NCBI GenBank assembly: GCA_964251965.1
Contig: CAXULQ010000006.1
Span: forward strand, 62,001 to 126,000
Source: Mucilaginibacter_A sp964251965
GTDB taxonomy: Bacteria; Bacteroidota; Bacteroidia; Sphingobacteriales; Sphingobacteriaceae
Reading direction: 5' to 3'
DNA: 64,000 nucleotides
The notes under the pieces were generated by a model that did no database searches, was not told the origin of the DNA, and saw nothing but the letters and a program-made list of their open reading frames with translations. Below are positions 41,728 through 50,495 of the stretch, piece by piece. A program made the translations under genes and the position numbers. Positions within the stretch are counted from its first letter, which is position 1. The number at the start of each line of letters is the position of its first letter.

Positions 41728-43830
41728 TTAAGCGTGTACTTTACCTTTTACTTTGGCAATCACTTCATCCTGCACGTTACGCGGGGCTGGTTCATAGTGA
41801 TCAAACTCCATCGTAGAAGTTGCACGGCCAGAAGTAATGGTACGCAATTGCGTTACATAACCAAACATTTCCGATAATGGCACAGTCGCTTTGATTACCT
41901 GCGCACCCGCACGGGAATCCATACCCAAAAGCTGGCCACGGCGACGGTTCATATCACCGATCACATCGCCCATGTTTTCTTCCGGGGTTAAGATTTCGAT
42001 CTTCATAATCGGCTCCATCAATACCGGTTTACATTTTGGCAATGCTTCGCGATAAGCAGAACGTGCACAAATTTCAAAAGATAAAGCATCTGAATCGACT
42101 GCGTGAAACGAACCATCAATCAAACGGACTTTCATATCCTGTAATGGGAAACCGGCCAAAACACCATTCACCATAGCAGCAGCAAACCCTTTTTCTACAG
42201 ATGGGATAAACTCCCGCGGAATAGAACCGCCGGAAATCTCGTTCACAAACTGTAAACCGGTTTTGCCTTCGTCGTTTGGAGAAATGATAATTTGAATATC
42301 GGCAAATTTACCACGGCCGCCAGTTTGTTTCTTATACGTTTCGCGGTGCTGTGTTGTACCGGTAATTGATTCTTTATAAGCAACTTGCGGTGCTCCCTGG
42401 TTCACCTCCACCTTAAACTCGCGTTTTAAACGGTCCATGATAATATCCAGGTGAAGCTCGCCCATACCGGAAATTACAGTTTGTCCCGTTTCCTGGTCTG
42501 TATTTACACGGAAAGTTGGGTCTTCTTCGGCCAGTTTACCTAAAGCCATTCCTAATTTATCAACATCGGCTTGTGTTTTTGGCTCGATAGCTAAACCGAT
42601 AACCGGTTCAGGGAAATTCATCGATTCTAAAATGATCGGGAATTTCTCATCACAAAGTGTATCACCGGTTTTAATATCTTTGAAACCAACAACCGCAGCA
42701 ATATCGCCGGCACCTACGTTAGGAATCGGGTTTTGCTTGTTAGCGTGCATTTGGAAGATACGTGAAATACGCTCTTTATTATCAGAACGCATGTTGTGCA
42801 CATAAGAACCGGCTTCCAAGTTACCGGAGTAAACGCGGATAAAACACAAACGGCCAACAAACGGGTCAGTTGCAATTTTGAACGCTAATGCAGCAAAAGG
42901 TTCTTTAACATCCGGTTTACGCAATACTTCTGCGCCGGTTTCCGGGTTAGTACCAATGATGCCTTCAACATCCATCGGCGATGGCAATAATTCCATTACA
43001 TAATCCAGCATCGTTTGCACACCTTTATTTTTGAAAGATGAACCGCAAACCATCGGAACGATTTTAGCATCTAAAACAGCTTTACGCAAAGCATCTAAAA
43101 CTTCGCGTTCTGTAATGGTTTCCGGTGCATCGAAGAATTTCTCCATCAGGCTTTCATCGTATTCAGCTACTGATTCGAGCAATTTTTCCCTCCACTCAGT
43201 TGCTTCTTCAACCATATCATCGGGAATAGGCACTTCGGTAAAAGTCATCCCTTTATCGTGCTCATTCCAAACAATACCGCGGAAATTAATTAAATCGATA
43301 ACGCCTTTAAAATTTTCTTCGGCACCGATCGGTAATTGCAACGGAACTGCATTACTGCCCAGCATACTTTTTACTTGTTTTACAACATTCAAAAAGTCGG
43401 CACCAGAACGATCCATTTTATTAACGAAACCGATACGGGCAACGTTATAATTATTGGCCAGTCTCCAGTTGGTTTCTGATTGCGGCTCAACACCATCAAC
43501 AGCAGAAAACAGGAAAACCAAACCATCCAATACCCGTAACGAACGGTTTACCTCAACGGTAAAATCTACGTGGCCAGGTGTATCGATAATATTGATGTGA
43601 TAGGTTTGTCCCCTGTATTTCCAATCTACCGTGGTAGCAGCCGAAGTAATGGTGATACCACGCTCCTGCTCTTGTGCCATCCAGTCCATTGTTGCGGCAC
43701 CTTCGTGCACTTCACCAATTTTGTGGCTTACACCAGAATAGTACAGGATACGCTCTGTTGTAGTGGTTTTACCAGCATCAATGTGTGCGGCAATCCCAAT
43801 ATTTCTTGTATATTTAAGATCTCTTGACAT
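41728..43830 (-). CDS. fusA: Elongation factor G
   Basis: 700 residues, a GTPase that drives translocation and ribosome recycling. P-loop AHIDAGKTTTTE, switch I ATMDWMAQEQERGITITSAA, DTPGHVDF, NKMD, and domains II-V ending RATSTMEFDHYEPAP. Full length with all motifs, and in the str operon beside rpsG, so it is the main EF-G rather than a FusB- or EF-G2-type paralogue. Confidence 0.98.
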   Translation of the reverse strand: MSRDLKYTRNIGIAAHIDAGKTTTTERILYYSGVSHKIGEVHEGAATMDWMAQEQERGITITSAATTVDWKYRGQTYHINIIDTPGHVDFTVEVNRSLRVLDGLVFLFSAVDGVEPQSETNWRLANNYNVARIGFVNKMDRSGADFLNVVKQVKSMLGSNAVPLQLPIGAEENFKGVIDLINFRGIVWNEHDKGMTFTEVPIPDDMVEEATEWREKLLESVAEYDESLMEKFFDAPETITEREVLDALRKAVLDAKIVPMVCGSSFKNKGVQTMLDYVMELLPSPMDVEGIIGTNPETGAEVLRKPDVKEPFAALAFKIATDPFVGRLCFIRVYSGNLEAGSYVHNMRSDNKERISRIFQMHANKQNPIPNVGAGDIAAVVGFKDIKTGDTLCDEKFPIILESMNFPEPVIGLAIEPKTQADVDKLGMALGKLAEEDPTFRVNTDQETGQTVISGMGELHLDIIMDRLKREFKVEVNQGAPQVAYKESITGTTQHRETYKKQTGGRGKFADIQIIISPNDEGKTGLQFVNEISGGSIPREFIPSVEKGFAAAMVNGVLAGFPLQDMKVRLIDGSFHAVDSDALSFEICARSAYREALPKCKPVLMEPIMKIEILTPEENMGDVIGDMNRRRGQLLGMDSRAGAQVIKATVPLSEMFGYVTQLRTITSGRATSTMEFDHYEPAPRNVQDEVIAKVKGKVHA

Positions 43831-43864
43831 TATTTTTTTGTTTGATTTCTCTGATTTTATAAAT

Positions 43865-43924
43865 GATTACACCGATTATTTTTAACTAAACAATCGGTGT
43901 AATCTTCTAATAATCTGTGTAATC
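43865..43924 (-). promoter_or_regulatory. Alternative hairpins in the rpsG-fusA spacer
   Basis: On the minus strand GATTACACAGATTATT, then GATTACACCGATT, are two near-identical arms that can each pair with the later AATCGGTGTAATC (13 of 13 for the second arm; nearly 16 with one mismatch for the first). The structures exclude each other. Positions: 43909-43924, 43892-43904 and 43865-43877. Confidence 0.5.
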
Positions 43925-43929
43925 TAATT

Positions 43930-44397
43930 TTAGAAACGGAAATGGGAGAACGCTTTGTTGGCTTCGGCCATTTTGTGCGTATCTTCTTTCTTTTTCACTG
44001 CGGAACCTTCGCCTTTTGCAGCAGAAATAATTTCACCAGCTAATTTCTCCATCATGGTTTTTTCACCACGTTTACGGGAATAACTGATCAGCCATTTCAT
44101 GCCCAAAGCAATTTTACGCTCCGGACGAACTTCTGTAGGCACCTGGAAGTTAGCACCACCAACACGGCGGGATTTAACTTCTACAGCTGGCATTACATTG
44201 TTCAATGCTTTTTTCCAGGTATCCAAACCGCTTTCGCTAGTTCTTTTTTCTACCAGTTCAACAGCATCATAAAAAATTGTATAAGCGGTAGATTTTTTAC
44301 CGTCATACATCATGTTATTTACAAACCTGGTAACCAAAGTATCATTGAACTTTGGGTCAGGAAGGATAATCCTCTTTTTTGGTTTCGACTTTCTCAT
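43930..44397 (-). CDS. rpsG: 30S ribosomal protein uS7
   Basis: 155 residues: MRKSKPKKRIILPDPKFNDT, FVNNMMYDGKKSTAYTIFYD, ALNNVMPAVEVKSRRVGGAN, YQVPxEV-type FQVPTEVRPERK. Nucleates the 30S head. Twenty bases after rpsL. Confidence 0.98.
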   Translation of the reverse strand: MRKSKPKKRIILPDPKFNDTLVTRFVNNMMYDGKKSTAYTIFYDAVELVEKRTSESGLDTWKKALNNVMPAVEVKSRRVGGANFQVPTEVRPERKIALGMKWLISYSRKRGEKTMMEKLAGEIISAAKGEGSAVKKKEDTHKMAEANKAFSHFRF

Positions 44398-44417
44398 TTG
44401 TTGCTATCCTCCTGTGG

Positions 44418-44840
44418 TTATTTCTTTTTCTTAGCTGGTGCACCTTTTGCCGCTACAACCGGTTGACCTGGTTTAGGGCGTTTCGTTCCGTATTTAGAAC
44501 GGCGTTGGTTGCGGCCAGCAACACCTGAAGTATCCAAAGCACCGCGGATGATGTGGTAACGAACGCCGGGTAAATCTTTTACCCGGCCGCCACGGATCAA
44601 CACGATGGAGTGTTCCTGTAAATTGTGGCCTTCGCCGGGGATATACGCATTTACCTCTTTGCCGTTGGTTAAACGGACACGGGCAACTTTACGCATGGCT
44701 GAGTTTGGTTTTTTAGGGGTAGTGGTGTACACACGTGTGCACACACCTCTTCGCTGTGGACAGCTGTCCAACGCTGGCGACTTACTCTTGTCGACCATAG
44801 CTACTCTACCTTTTCTAACTAATTGCTGGATAGTAGGCAT
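44418..44840 (-). CDS. rpsL: 30S ribosomal protein uS12
   Basis: 140 residues: MPTIQQLVRKGRVAMVDKSK, CPQRRGVCTRVYTTTPKKPN (Lys of the KPNS loop determines streptomycin response; wild-type sequence), LPGVRYHIIRGALDTSGVAG. C-terminal Lys-rich tail. First gene of the str operon. Confidence 0.98.
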   Translation of the reverse strand: MPTIQQLVRKGRVAMVDKSKSPALDSCPQRRGVCTRVYTTTPKKPNSAMRKVARVRLTNGKEVNAYIPGEGHNLQEHSIVLIRGGRVKDLPGVRYHIIRGALDTSGVAGRNQRRSKYGTKRPKPGQPVVAAKGAPAKKKK

Positions 44841-44887
44841 TTTTGTTTTTAAATGTTTACAGTATTACCCTTATATTAAAAGGACTG

Positions 44888-44918
44888 CAAAAGTAGTAAG
44901 TTTAATTTGATTATCAAG
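44888..44918 (-). promoter_or_regulatory. Promoter of the rpsL-rpsG-fusA-rpsJ operon
   Basis: CTTG (44915-44918) and TACTTTTG (44888-44895) are spaced 19 bases, about 48 bases before the rpsL ATG. Confidence 0.78.
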
Positions 44919-44946
44919 AGGTTGGAAGAAAAGATTTTTTGGGTGG

Positions 44947-45077
44947 TAAAAGAAGTATTGGTTAATTGTTTTTGCAAATACGTAAAACAGTACGAACCAG
45001 GATATTGTTATGCCGCTAATTTTTATAAAACTATTATCCGCATTTTTCTGGATGCTTCTTTTACACCTATAAATTTA
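44947..45077. repeat. Inverted CTTCTTTTA repeat pair between divergent rpsL and the nth-like gene
   Basis: TAAAAGAAGTAT (44947-44958) faces ATGCTTCTTTTACACCTATA (from 45052), which continues AATTT. About 95 bases lie between them. Confidence 0.85.
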
Positions 45078-45088
45078 CACAAAACCTC

Positions 45089-45790
45089 ATGCTAACCATC
45101 ATCCCCAACAAAGAAGAATTTGTATTAGCAGTACACCAACGTTTATCAGAAGTTTATGGCAGCCAGATCAAGTACTTTCACGATTTGGATCCGTTGAGCG
45201 AATTGGTTTCTTCACTGTTATCGCACCGGACTAAAAACCGCGATTCGGGAATAGCATTTGCCAACCTACGCAACATTTTCGGTTCCTGGGAAAATGTACG
45301 CGATGCAGCAACAAATGAGGTACAAACAGCGATCAGTCCTTGCACCTGGCCTGAACAGAAAGCACCGCGACTACAACAAGTTTTAAGTTTAATAACTGAA
45401 CGTTGTGGTACATTATCCTTAGATTTTTTGGCCGAAATGGAGGTAGTTGATGCGCGAAAATGGCTGGAAGATTTGCCCGGCGTTGGCCCCAAAACAAGTG
45501 CTGCGGTCATGTCTTTCAGTAGTTTGCGTGCTAAAGCTTTGCCGGTAGATTCCCATCACTTTCGGGTTGCGGTGCGTTTGGGCATTATCGATGCTAAAAC
45601 TGGTGAAGGAAAAGCCAACCGCGTATTAGAAAACCTGTTGCCACCAGATTTTACCGCGCAGGAAACGTACGACAACCACCAGGTAATGATGCGGCACGGC
45701 CAGAAAATATGCTTCCATTATAAACCGGATTGTATCAATTGCGTGTTGTTGGATGTTTGCCCAACCGGACAAAATTTAGCGGATCAATAA
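45089..45790 (+). CDS. Endonuclease III-like DNA glycosylase
   Basis: 233 residues. The helix-hairpin-helix LEDLPGVGPKTSAAVMSF contains the catalytic Lys, and LPVDSHHFRVAVRLG contains the catalytic Asp. The [4Fe-4S] cluster loop CFHYKPDCINCVLLDVC has the C-x6-C-x2-C-x5-C spacing. All functional residues are present. Sequence differs from standard Nth (for example LSHRTKNRDS in place of LSAQATD), so it is a related subfamily and the exact base substrate is open. Transcribed alone, next to repeats on both sides. Confidence 0.88.
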   Translation: MLTIIPNKEEFVLAVHQRLSEVYGSQIKYFHDLDPLSELVSSLLSHRTKNRDSGIAFANLRNIFGSWENVRDAATNEVQTAISPCTWPEQKAPRLQQVLSLITERCGTLSLDFLAEMEVVDARKWLEDLPGVGPKTSAAVMSFSSLRAKALPVDSHHFRVAVRLGIIDAKTGEGKANRVLENLLPPDFTAQETYDNHQVMMRHGQKICFHYKPDCINCVLLDVCPTGQNLADQ

Positions 45791-45808
45791 AATAGTTACA
45801 CTTTCATC

Positions 45809-45832
45809 ATGCTTCTTTTATCACCTAAAAGT
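45809..45832. repeat. CTTCTTTTA repeat copy 3' of the nth-like gene
   Basis: ATGCTTCTTTTATCACCTAA continuing AAGTT, 19 bases after the stop. Confidence 0.85.
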
Positions 45833-45906
45833 TAATACGCGATGAATTTGCAAACTTTTTTGTCATCTAAATTCTACTTAAACTTGTCAATAAAGTATCA
45901 AATAAA

Positions 45907-46089
45907 ATGGATTTACAACACACTTATACAGTAGAAGCGGTTTTGAATATTGCCCTCAATTTAAAACCAGCAGACCGAAAAATATTACAGGAAGAAATTC
46001 GGAAACCTTTATTAAATGAAAAGGAAATTTTAGATAGAATTTCTCCCTTTCATCAAAAATATGAGTCAACTTATAAAGCACTTGCTTAA
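45907..46089 (+). CDS. Small helical protein, possible orphan antitoxin-like
   Basis: 60 residues from ATG, all predicted helical (MDLQHTYTVEAVLNIALNLK, PADRKILQEEIRKPLLNEKE). Charged, cytoplasmic, no cysteine or motif of known function. The pattern resembles small helical addiction-module or regulatory proteins, but no toxin gene lies next to it. A diverged repeat copy begins at its stop codon. It is flanked by repeats on both sides and may be a remnant. Function unknown. Confidence 0.5.
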   Translation: MDLQHTYTVEAVLNIALNLKPADRKILQEEIRKPLLNEKEILDRISPFHQKYESTYKALA

Positions 46090-46301
46090 TGCTTTTTTTA
46101 TCCAAAATAAATCTTTGTTGTTCATAATTGATGTCCCTCATTGATTGCTTTTTACAACTTTCTACAAAAGCAGTTTCCTTTTCTGCTATCCATTTTGGAT
46201 TTTTTTATGTTGAGGTGCAGTAGTTTAGCCGGATACAAGCGTAAAACAGCTATGATAGAGAACAAAAACTTTACGTAGTTTTAGTCCGTAAAAAAAGCAT
46301 C
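46089..46301. repeat. Diverged inverted repeat pair between the 60-residue gene and the OmpA-family gene
   Basis: ATGCTTTTTTTATCC (from 46089) and GTAAAAAAAGCAT (46289-46301) share the same one-base change (C to T in the core), as if the two arms had changed together. Confidence 0.6.
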
Positions 46302-46326
46302 TAAACAATTAACAATTTATAAGCCC

Positions 46327-47187
46327 ATGAAATTTAAAAAAATTATACCGGCACTGCTTTTAGTTGCAGTACTGGCGCAAAGTTGCGTAAGCACAAAAAA
46401 GTATCAGGATTTGCAAGGCAGGTACAACCAGCTTGATAGCAACACACGTAACCTGAACGGAAAATATCTGTTAAGCGAGCGCAATGTAGCCGTATTAACC
46501 AACCGCGTTGCAAGTTTGGAAGAGCAGCTGGCCTCCGAAAAAGCAAACTCAAAATCGTTACAGGATGCTTTGAGCAAAGCGTTAAATGCTAGCAGCCAGG
46601 GCAACGTAAATGTATCTAAACTGGTTGACGAGATCAATAGTTCCAACAAATACATCCAGCAATTGATCAACACAAAAAATAAAAGTGATTCGCTCAACCT
46701 GGTTTTAACCAACAATTTAACACGTTCTTTAAGTCAGCAGGAAACGAAAGATGTTGATGTGCAGGTTTTAAAAGGTGTGGTTTACATTTCGCTTTCGGAT
46801 AACATGTTGTACAAATCCGGCAGTTACGAAATTTCGGACAAATCAGGAGAAACGCTAAGCAAAATTGCCAAGATCATTACAGATTACAGCAATTATGATG
46901 TATTGATTGAAGGCAACACGGATAACGTGCCGATCACCTCTAAAAACATCCGAAATAATTGGGATTTAAGTACTTTGAGGGCTTCATCTGTAGTGCAGAC
47001 CTTGCAAAATAAATATAATGTCGACCCGAAACGTTTAACAGCCGGCGGCCGCGGCGAGTATAACCCAATTGCGGACAACAGTACCGAAGCCGGGAAGATC
47101 AAGAACAGGCGCACACAAATCATCATCACCCCAAAACTTGACCAGTTTATGGATTTGATTGGCAAAGCACCGGAGAAGAAATCATAA
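46327..47187 (+). CDS. OmpA/MotB-family peptidoglycan-binding lipoprotein
   Basis: 286 residues. Lipoprotein signal with cysteine at residue 20 (VLAQSCVSTKKYQDL). A coiled-coil stretch (about 25-120; RVASLEEQLASEKANSKSLQ) leads to a C-terminal OmpA domain (about 150-275): LIEGNTDNVPITS, NWDLSTLRASSVVQTLQ and NRRTQIIITP, which hold the diaminopimelate-binding Asp/Arg. There is no beta barrel. It tethers the outer membrane to peptidoglycan. Monocistronic, terminated at 47291. Confidence 0.9.
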   Translation: MKFKKIIPALLLVAVLAQSCVSTKKYQDLQGRYNQLDSNTRNLNGKYLLSERNVAVLTNRVASLEEQLASEKANSKSLQDALSKALNASSQGNVNVSKLVDEINSSNKYIQQLINTKNKSDSLNLVLTNNLTRSLSQQETKDVDVQVLKGVVYISLSDNMLYKSGSYEISDKSGETLSKIAKIITDYSNYDVLIEGNTDNVPITSKNIRNNWDLSTLRASSVVQTLQNKYNVDPKRLTAGGRGEYNPIADNSTEAGKIKNRRTQIIITPKLDQFMDLIGKAPEKKS

Positions 47188-47257
47188 ACAAAACTTAAAA
47201 TCGTATTTTACAGAAGGCTGTCTGGTTTATCGGATAACCTTTTTGTTTTTCCTTCCA

Positions 47258-47276
47258 ATGCTTCTTTTACCGTACA
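47258..47276. repeat. CTTCTTTTA repeat copy 3' of the OmpA-family gene
   Basis: ATGCTTCTTTTACCGTACAA, 70 bases after the stop and before the terminator. Confidence 0.8.
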
Positions 47277-47290
47277 AAAATCAATAAACA

Positions 47291-47325
47291 AAAAAGGCTT
47301 TTCTGTTTTGCAGAAAAGCCTTTTT
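47291..47325. terminator. Bidirectional terminator between the OmpA-family gene and infB
   Basis: Perfect 15-base stem AAAAAGGCTTTTCTG/CAGAAAAGCCTTTTT with a 5-base loop; convergent genes on both sides. Confidence 0.95.
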
Positions 47326-47343
47326 ATATTGATTGTAATCCTC

Positions 47344-50300
47344 TTACGTCAGTTTGCGTTTTACTTCCACGTTTTCGTATGCTTCTACAATATCGCCAAC
47401 TTCAATGTTGTTAAAATTATTGATGTTTAGTCCGCATTCGTAATTGGCATTAACTTCTTTTACATCGTCTTTATAACGTTTTAAAGAGGCCAGTTCGCCA
47501 GTGTAAATTACAACACCATCGCGAACAATTCTGATTTTGCTGTTACGGGTAATTTTACCGTCCAACACCATACAACCGGCAATCGTTCCAACTTTACTGA
47601 TTTTAAAGGTTTCGCGAATCTCAACATTAGCAACAATCTTTTCTTCAAATGTTGGAGCCAACATACCTTCCATTGCGGTTTTGATTTCGTTAATGGCATC
47701 ATAAATAATGGAATACAAACGAATATCAATTTGCTCCTGTTCGGCTAATTTACGTGCACTGCCAGAAGGACGGACTTGGAAACCGATAATGATAGCATCG
47801 GATGCAGAAGCTAACAACACATCAGATTCTGATATTTGCCCTACTGCTTTCGAAATAATATTTACCTGTATTTGTTCCGTCGACAGTTTCAACAACGAAT
47901 CGGAAAGTGCTTCGATAGAACCATCCACATCACCTTTAACAATAATGTTTAGTTCCTTAAAGTTTCCGATAGCTAAACGACGGCCAATTTCATCGAGCGT
48001 AATATGTTTCTGTGTACGTAAACCTTGTTCCCGTTGTAATTGCAAACGTTTATTGGCAATTTCTCTTGCTTCAACTTCACTTTCCATCGAATTAAACTTG
48101 TCGCCAGCAGTTGGTGCGCCTTGCATACCCAATACTTGTACCGGAGTTGATGGCCCAGCTTCTTCTACACGCTGGCCGCGTTCGTTGGTTAAAGCCTTAA
48201 CACGTCCGCTATAACAACCTGCTAAGATTGGATCTCCCACTCTTAACTTTCCTGCCTGAACTAAAACAGTAGTAACAATACCGCGGCCTTTATCCAAAGC
48301 AGCTTCGATTACTGTTCCTACCGCACGTTTATTTGGGTTGGCTGTCAATTCTAATAATTCTGCTTCCAGCAATACTTTTTCAAGTAAAGCATCCACGTTT
48401 AAACCGGTTTTAGCAGAAATTTCCTGCGCCTGATATTTTCCGCCCCAATCTTCCACCAAAATATTCATGGCAGCTAATTGTTCGCGTATTTTGTTGGCGT
48501 TTGCCCCTGGCCGGTCAATTTTGTTAAAAGCAAAAATAATAGGCGCATTTGCTGCCTGGGCATGATTGATAGCTTCCCGCGTTTGGGGCATCACACTATC
48601 ATCTGCAGCAATAACAATGATAACAATATCGGTTACCTGGGCACCACGGGCACGCATTGCTGTAAAAGCTTCGTGGCCTGGAGTATCCAAAAACGTAATT
48701 TTCTTTTTATTTTCTAAAGTAACTTCGTAAGCACCAATGTGTTGGGTAATTCCACCCGCTTCACCGGCTATCACATTGGTTTTACGGATAAAATCCAGCA
48801 AAGATGTTTTACCATGATCTACGTGGCCCATAATCGTTACGATTGGTGCACGTGGTACCAAGGTATCAGCACCATCAGCTTCATCTAAGCTACCTTCTTC
48901 GTCCTGCGGTTTAACAAATTCCACCTCGTAACCAAACTCGTCAGCTACAATAGTTAAGGTTTCTGCATCTAAACGCTGATTAATTGAAACGAACAAACCA
49001 AGGCTCATACAAGTGGAAATAATCTGGGTTACAGATACATCCATCATAGAAGCCAGTTCATTTGCCGTAACAAACTCGGTAACTTTTAAAATTTTAGACT
49101 GCAATTGCTGCTCCATTGCTGCATCTTCTGCAGATGAAGCATAATCATCGCGTTTTTGACGACGAAGTTTTGAACGTTGAGCAAACTTACTGGATTTTCC
49201 GGCACCGCTTAAACGCGCTAATGTGGCTTTAATCTGGTCCTGAATTTCCTTTTCTGTAGGTTCTTCTTTCGGGCCAGTTGCTGGAGCCGGCCTGTTGTTT
49301 CCATGCGCGTTCCTGTTATCTGGCCTGCTGTTGTTATTATTTCTGTTGAAAGGCGGACGATTGTTGTTACCGGCAGGATGCTGCTGGTTACTTTGGCCGG
49401 GAGCACGGGAACCCTGTCCGTTATTAGCACTGGTATTGCCAGATGCCTGATTGGCGTGAGGCGGCTGTCCCGACGCGTTTTCTTTACGTTTACGTTTTCT
49501 TTTATGATCGGCAGCACTACCGTTTGCAGTATTAGAAGAAGATGCAACCGGTTGGTCTTTGCGTTTTGGCGGATTAACCGGCAAAGTCATTCTTCCAACT
49601 ACATTTGGACCGGTTAAACGGTCGGCACGTGCCCTAATCACTTCAGATTCTGCCGGTATTTCTTCTGCCTTATCAGCTTCTGCCACAACTGGTGCAGATA
49701 CTTCGGCCAACTTTGTTTCTGGTGCCTTTACTTCTGGCACCTTCACTTCAGGTGCTTTAGCAATAACCGGTGGATTAATGCTGATTTCTTGAGGCACTTC
49801 TGCTTTAGGTGCTTCTTTTATAACCTCTTTTTCTACTGATATTGGTTGCTCAGCAATTACAGGAGGTTTTACTTGCTCCGGCTCTTTTTGTTGAATTGGC
49901 TCTGTTTGTACAACTGGCTTTAATACTTCAGGCTCAACTTCTGCAACCTGAGTTTCAATTGGTTTTACTTCAACTTTAGGTACTTCTTTTACAACCTCTT
50001 TTTCGGGATGATTTCTGCCATTCAGGTCGTTCAGGTTTATTTTGCCGACAACTTTTACACCAGGTAAAGAAGAATCATCTTTTGTGTTTGAACCATGTGT
50101 AACAGTTTTTGCAGTACCAGAATAAGTGCTTGTATTTTTAACCAGCACTTCTTGTTGCTCATTCGTTTTACCAGAAAAGGCAACTGGTTTTTCGGCAACA
50201 TGTACAGCTTCTTCTTTTCTTATTTTTCCGATGCTGATTTGTTTGGCCTCTTCTTTAATGTTTTTGTCGCCTTGAAATTCTTTTAAAAGAGATTCGTACA

Positions 50301-50436
50301 TGTTGGCGTCCAACTGGGTGGTAGGTTTATTTTCAATTTTAAACCCTTTTCCACTAAGGAAGCCAACTATAGTACTGGTGCCTATGTTTAGCTCTTTTGC
50401 TGCTTTAAATAATTTTATCGATTTGTCTTCTGACAT
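47344..50436 (-). CDS. infB: Translation initiation factor IF-2
   Basis: 1030 residues, GTPase that recruits initiator tRNA to the 30S. A short N-terminal IF2 domain (LFKAAKELNIGTSTIVGFLS) is followed by ~400 disordered residues: a V/E/P-rich repeat-like stretch (about 130-260) and an N/G/R-rich stretch (about 330-390). The G domain begins with GHVDHGKTSLLDFIRKTN near residue 536, followed by GEAGGITQHIGAY, DTPGHEAF, NKID, and the EF-P-like domains. Third gene of the rimP-nusA-infB operon; a TACTTTTG box (50462-50469) could give an internal promoter. Confidence 0.97.
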   Translation of the reverse strand: MSEDKSIKLFKAAKELNIGTSTIVGFLSGKGFKIENKPTTQLDANMYESLLKEFQGDKNIKEEAKQISIGKIRKEEAVHVAEKPVAFSGKTNEQQEVLVKNTSTYSGTAKTVTHGSNTKDDSSLPGVKVVGKINLNDLNGRNHPEKEVVKEVPKVEVKPIETQVAEVEPEVLKPVVQTEPIQQKEPEQVKPPVIAEQPISVEKEVIKEAPKAEVPQEISINPPVIAKAPEVKVPEVKAPETKLAEVSAPVVAEADKAEEIPAESEVIRARADRLTGPNVVGRMTLPVNPPKRKDQPVASSSNTANGSAADHKRKRKRKENASGQPPHANQASGNTSANNGQGSRAPGQSNQQHPAGNNNRPPFNRNNNNSRPDNRNAHGNNRPAPATGPKEEPTEKEIQDQIKATLARLSGAGKSSKFAQRSKLRRQKRDDYASSAEDAAMEQQLQSKILKVTEFVTANELASMMDVSVTQIISTCMSLGLFVSINQRLDAETLTIVADEFGYEVEFVKPQDEEGSLDEADGADTLVPRAPIVTIMGHVDHGKTSLLDFIRKTNVIAGEAGGITQHIGAYEVTLENKKKITFLDTPGHEAFTAMRARGAQVTDIVIIVIAADDSVMPQTREAINHAQAANAPIIFAFNKIDRPGANANKIREQLAAMNILVEDWGGKYQAQEISAKTGLNVDALLEKVLLEAELLELTANPNKRAVGTVIEAALDKGRGIVTTVLVQAGKLRVGDPILAGCYSGRVKALTNERGQRVEEAGPSTPVQVLGMQGAPTAGDKFNSMESEVEAREIANKRLQLQREQGLRTQKHITLDEIGRRLAIGNFKELNIIVKGDVDGSIEALSDSLLKLSTEQIQVNIISKAVGQISESDVLLASASDAIIIGFQVRPSGSARKLAEQEQIDIRLYSIIYDAINEIKTAMEGMLAPTFEEKIVANVEIRETFKISKVGTIAGCMVLDGKITRNSKIRIVRDGVVIYTGELASLKRYKDDVKEVNANYECGLNINNFNNIEVGDIVEAYENVEVKRKLT

Positions 50437-50461
50437 TTAATATTTTTTCTGCGCTTTTATA

Positions 50462-50469
50462 CAAAAGTA
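50462..50469 (-). promoter_or_regulatory. Possible internal promoter box before infB
   Basis: TACTTTTG on the minus strand, 26 bases before the infB ATG in the nusA-infB spacer; the -33 element is poor. Confidence 0.35.
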
Positions 50470-50495
50470 CATTTTTTTAATTTGGTTATTTGATT

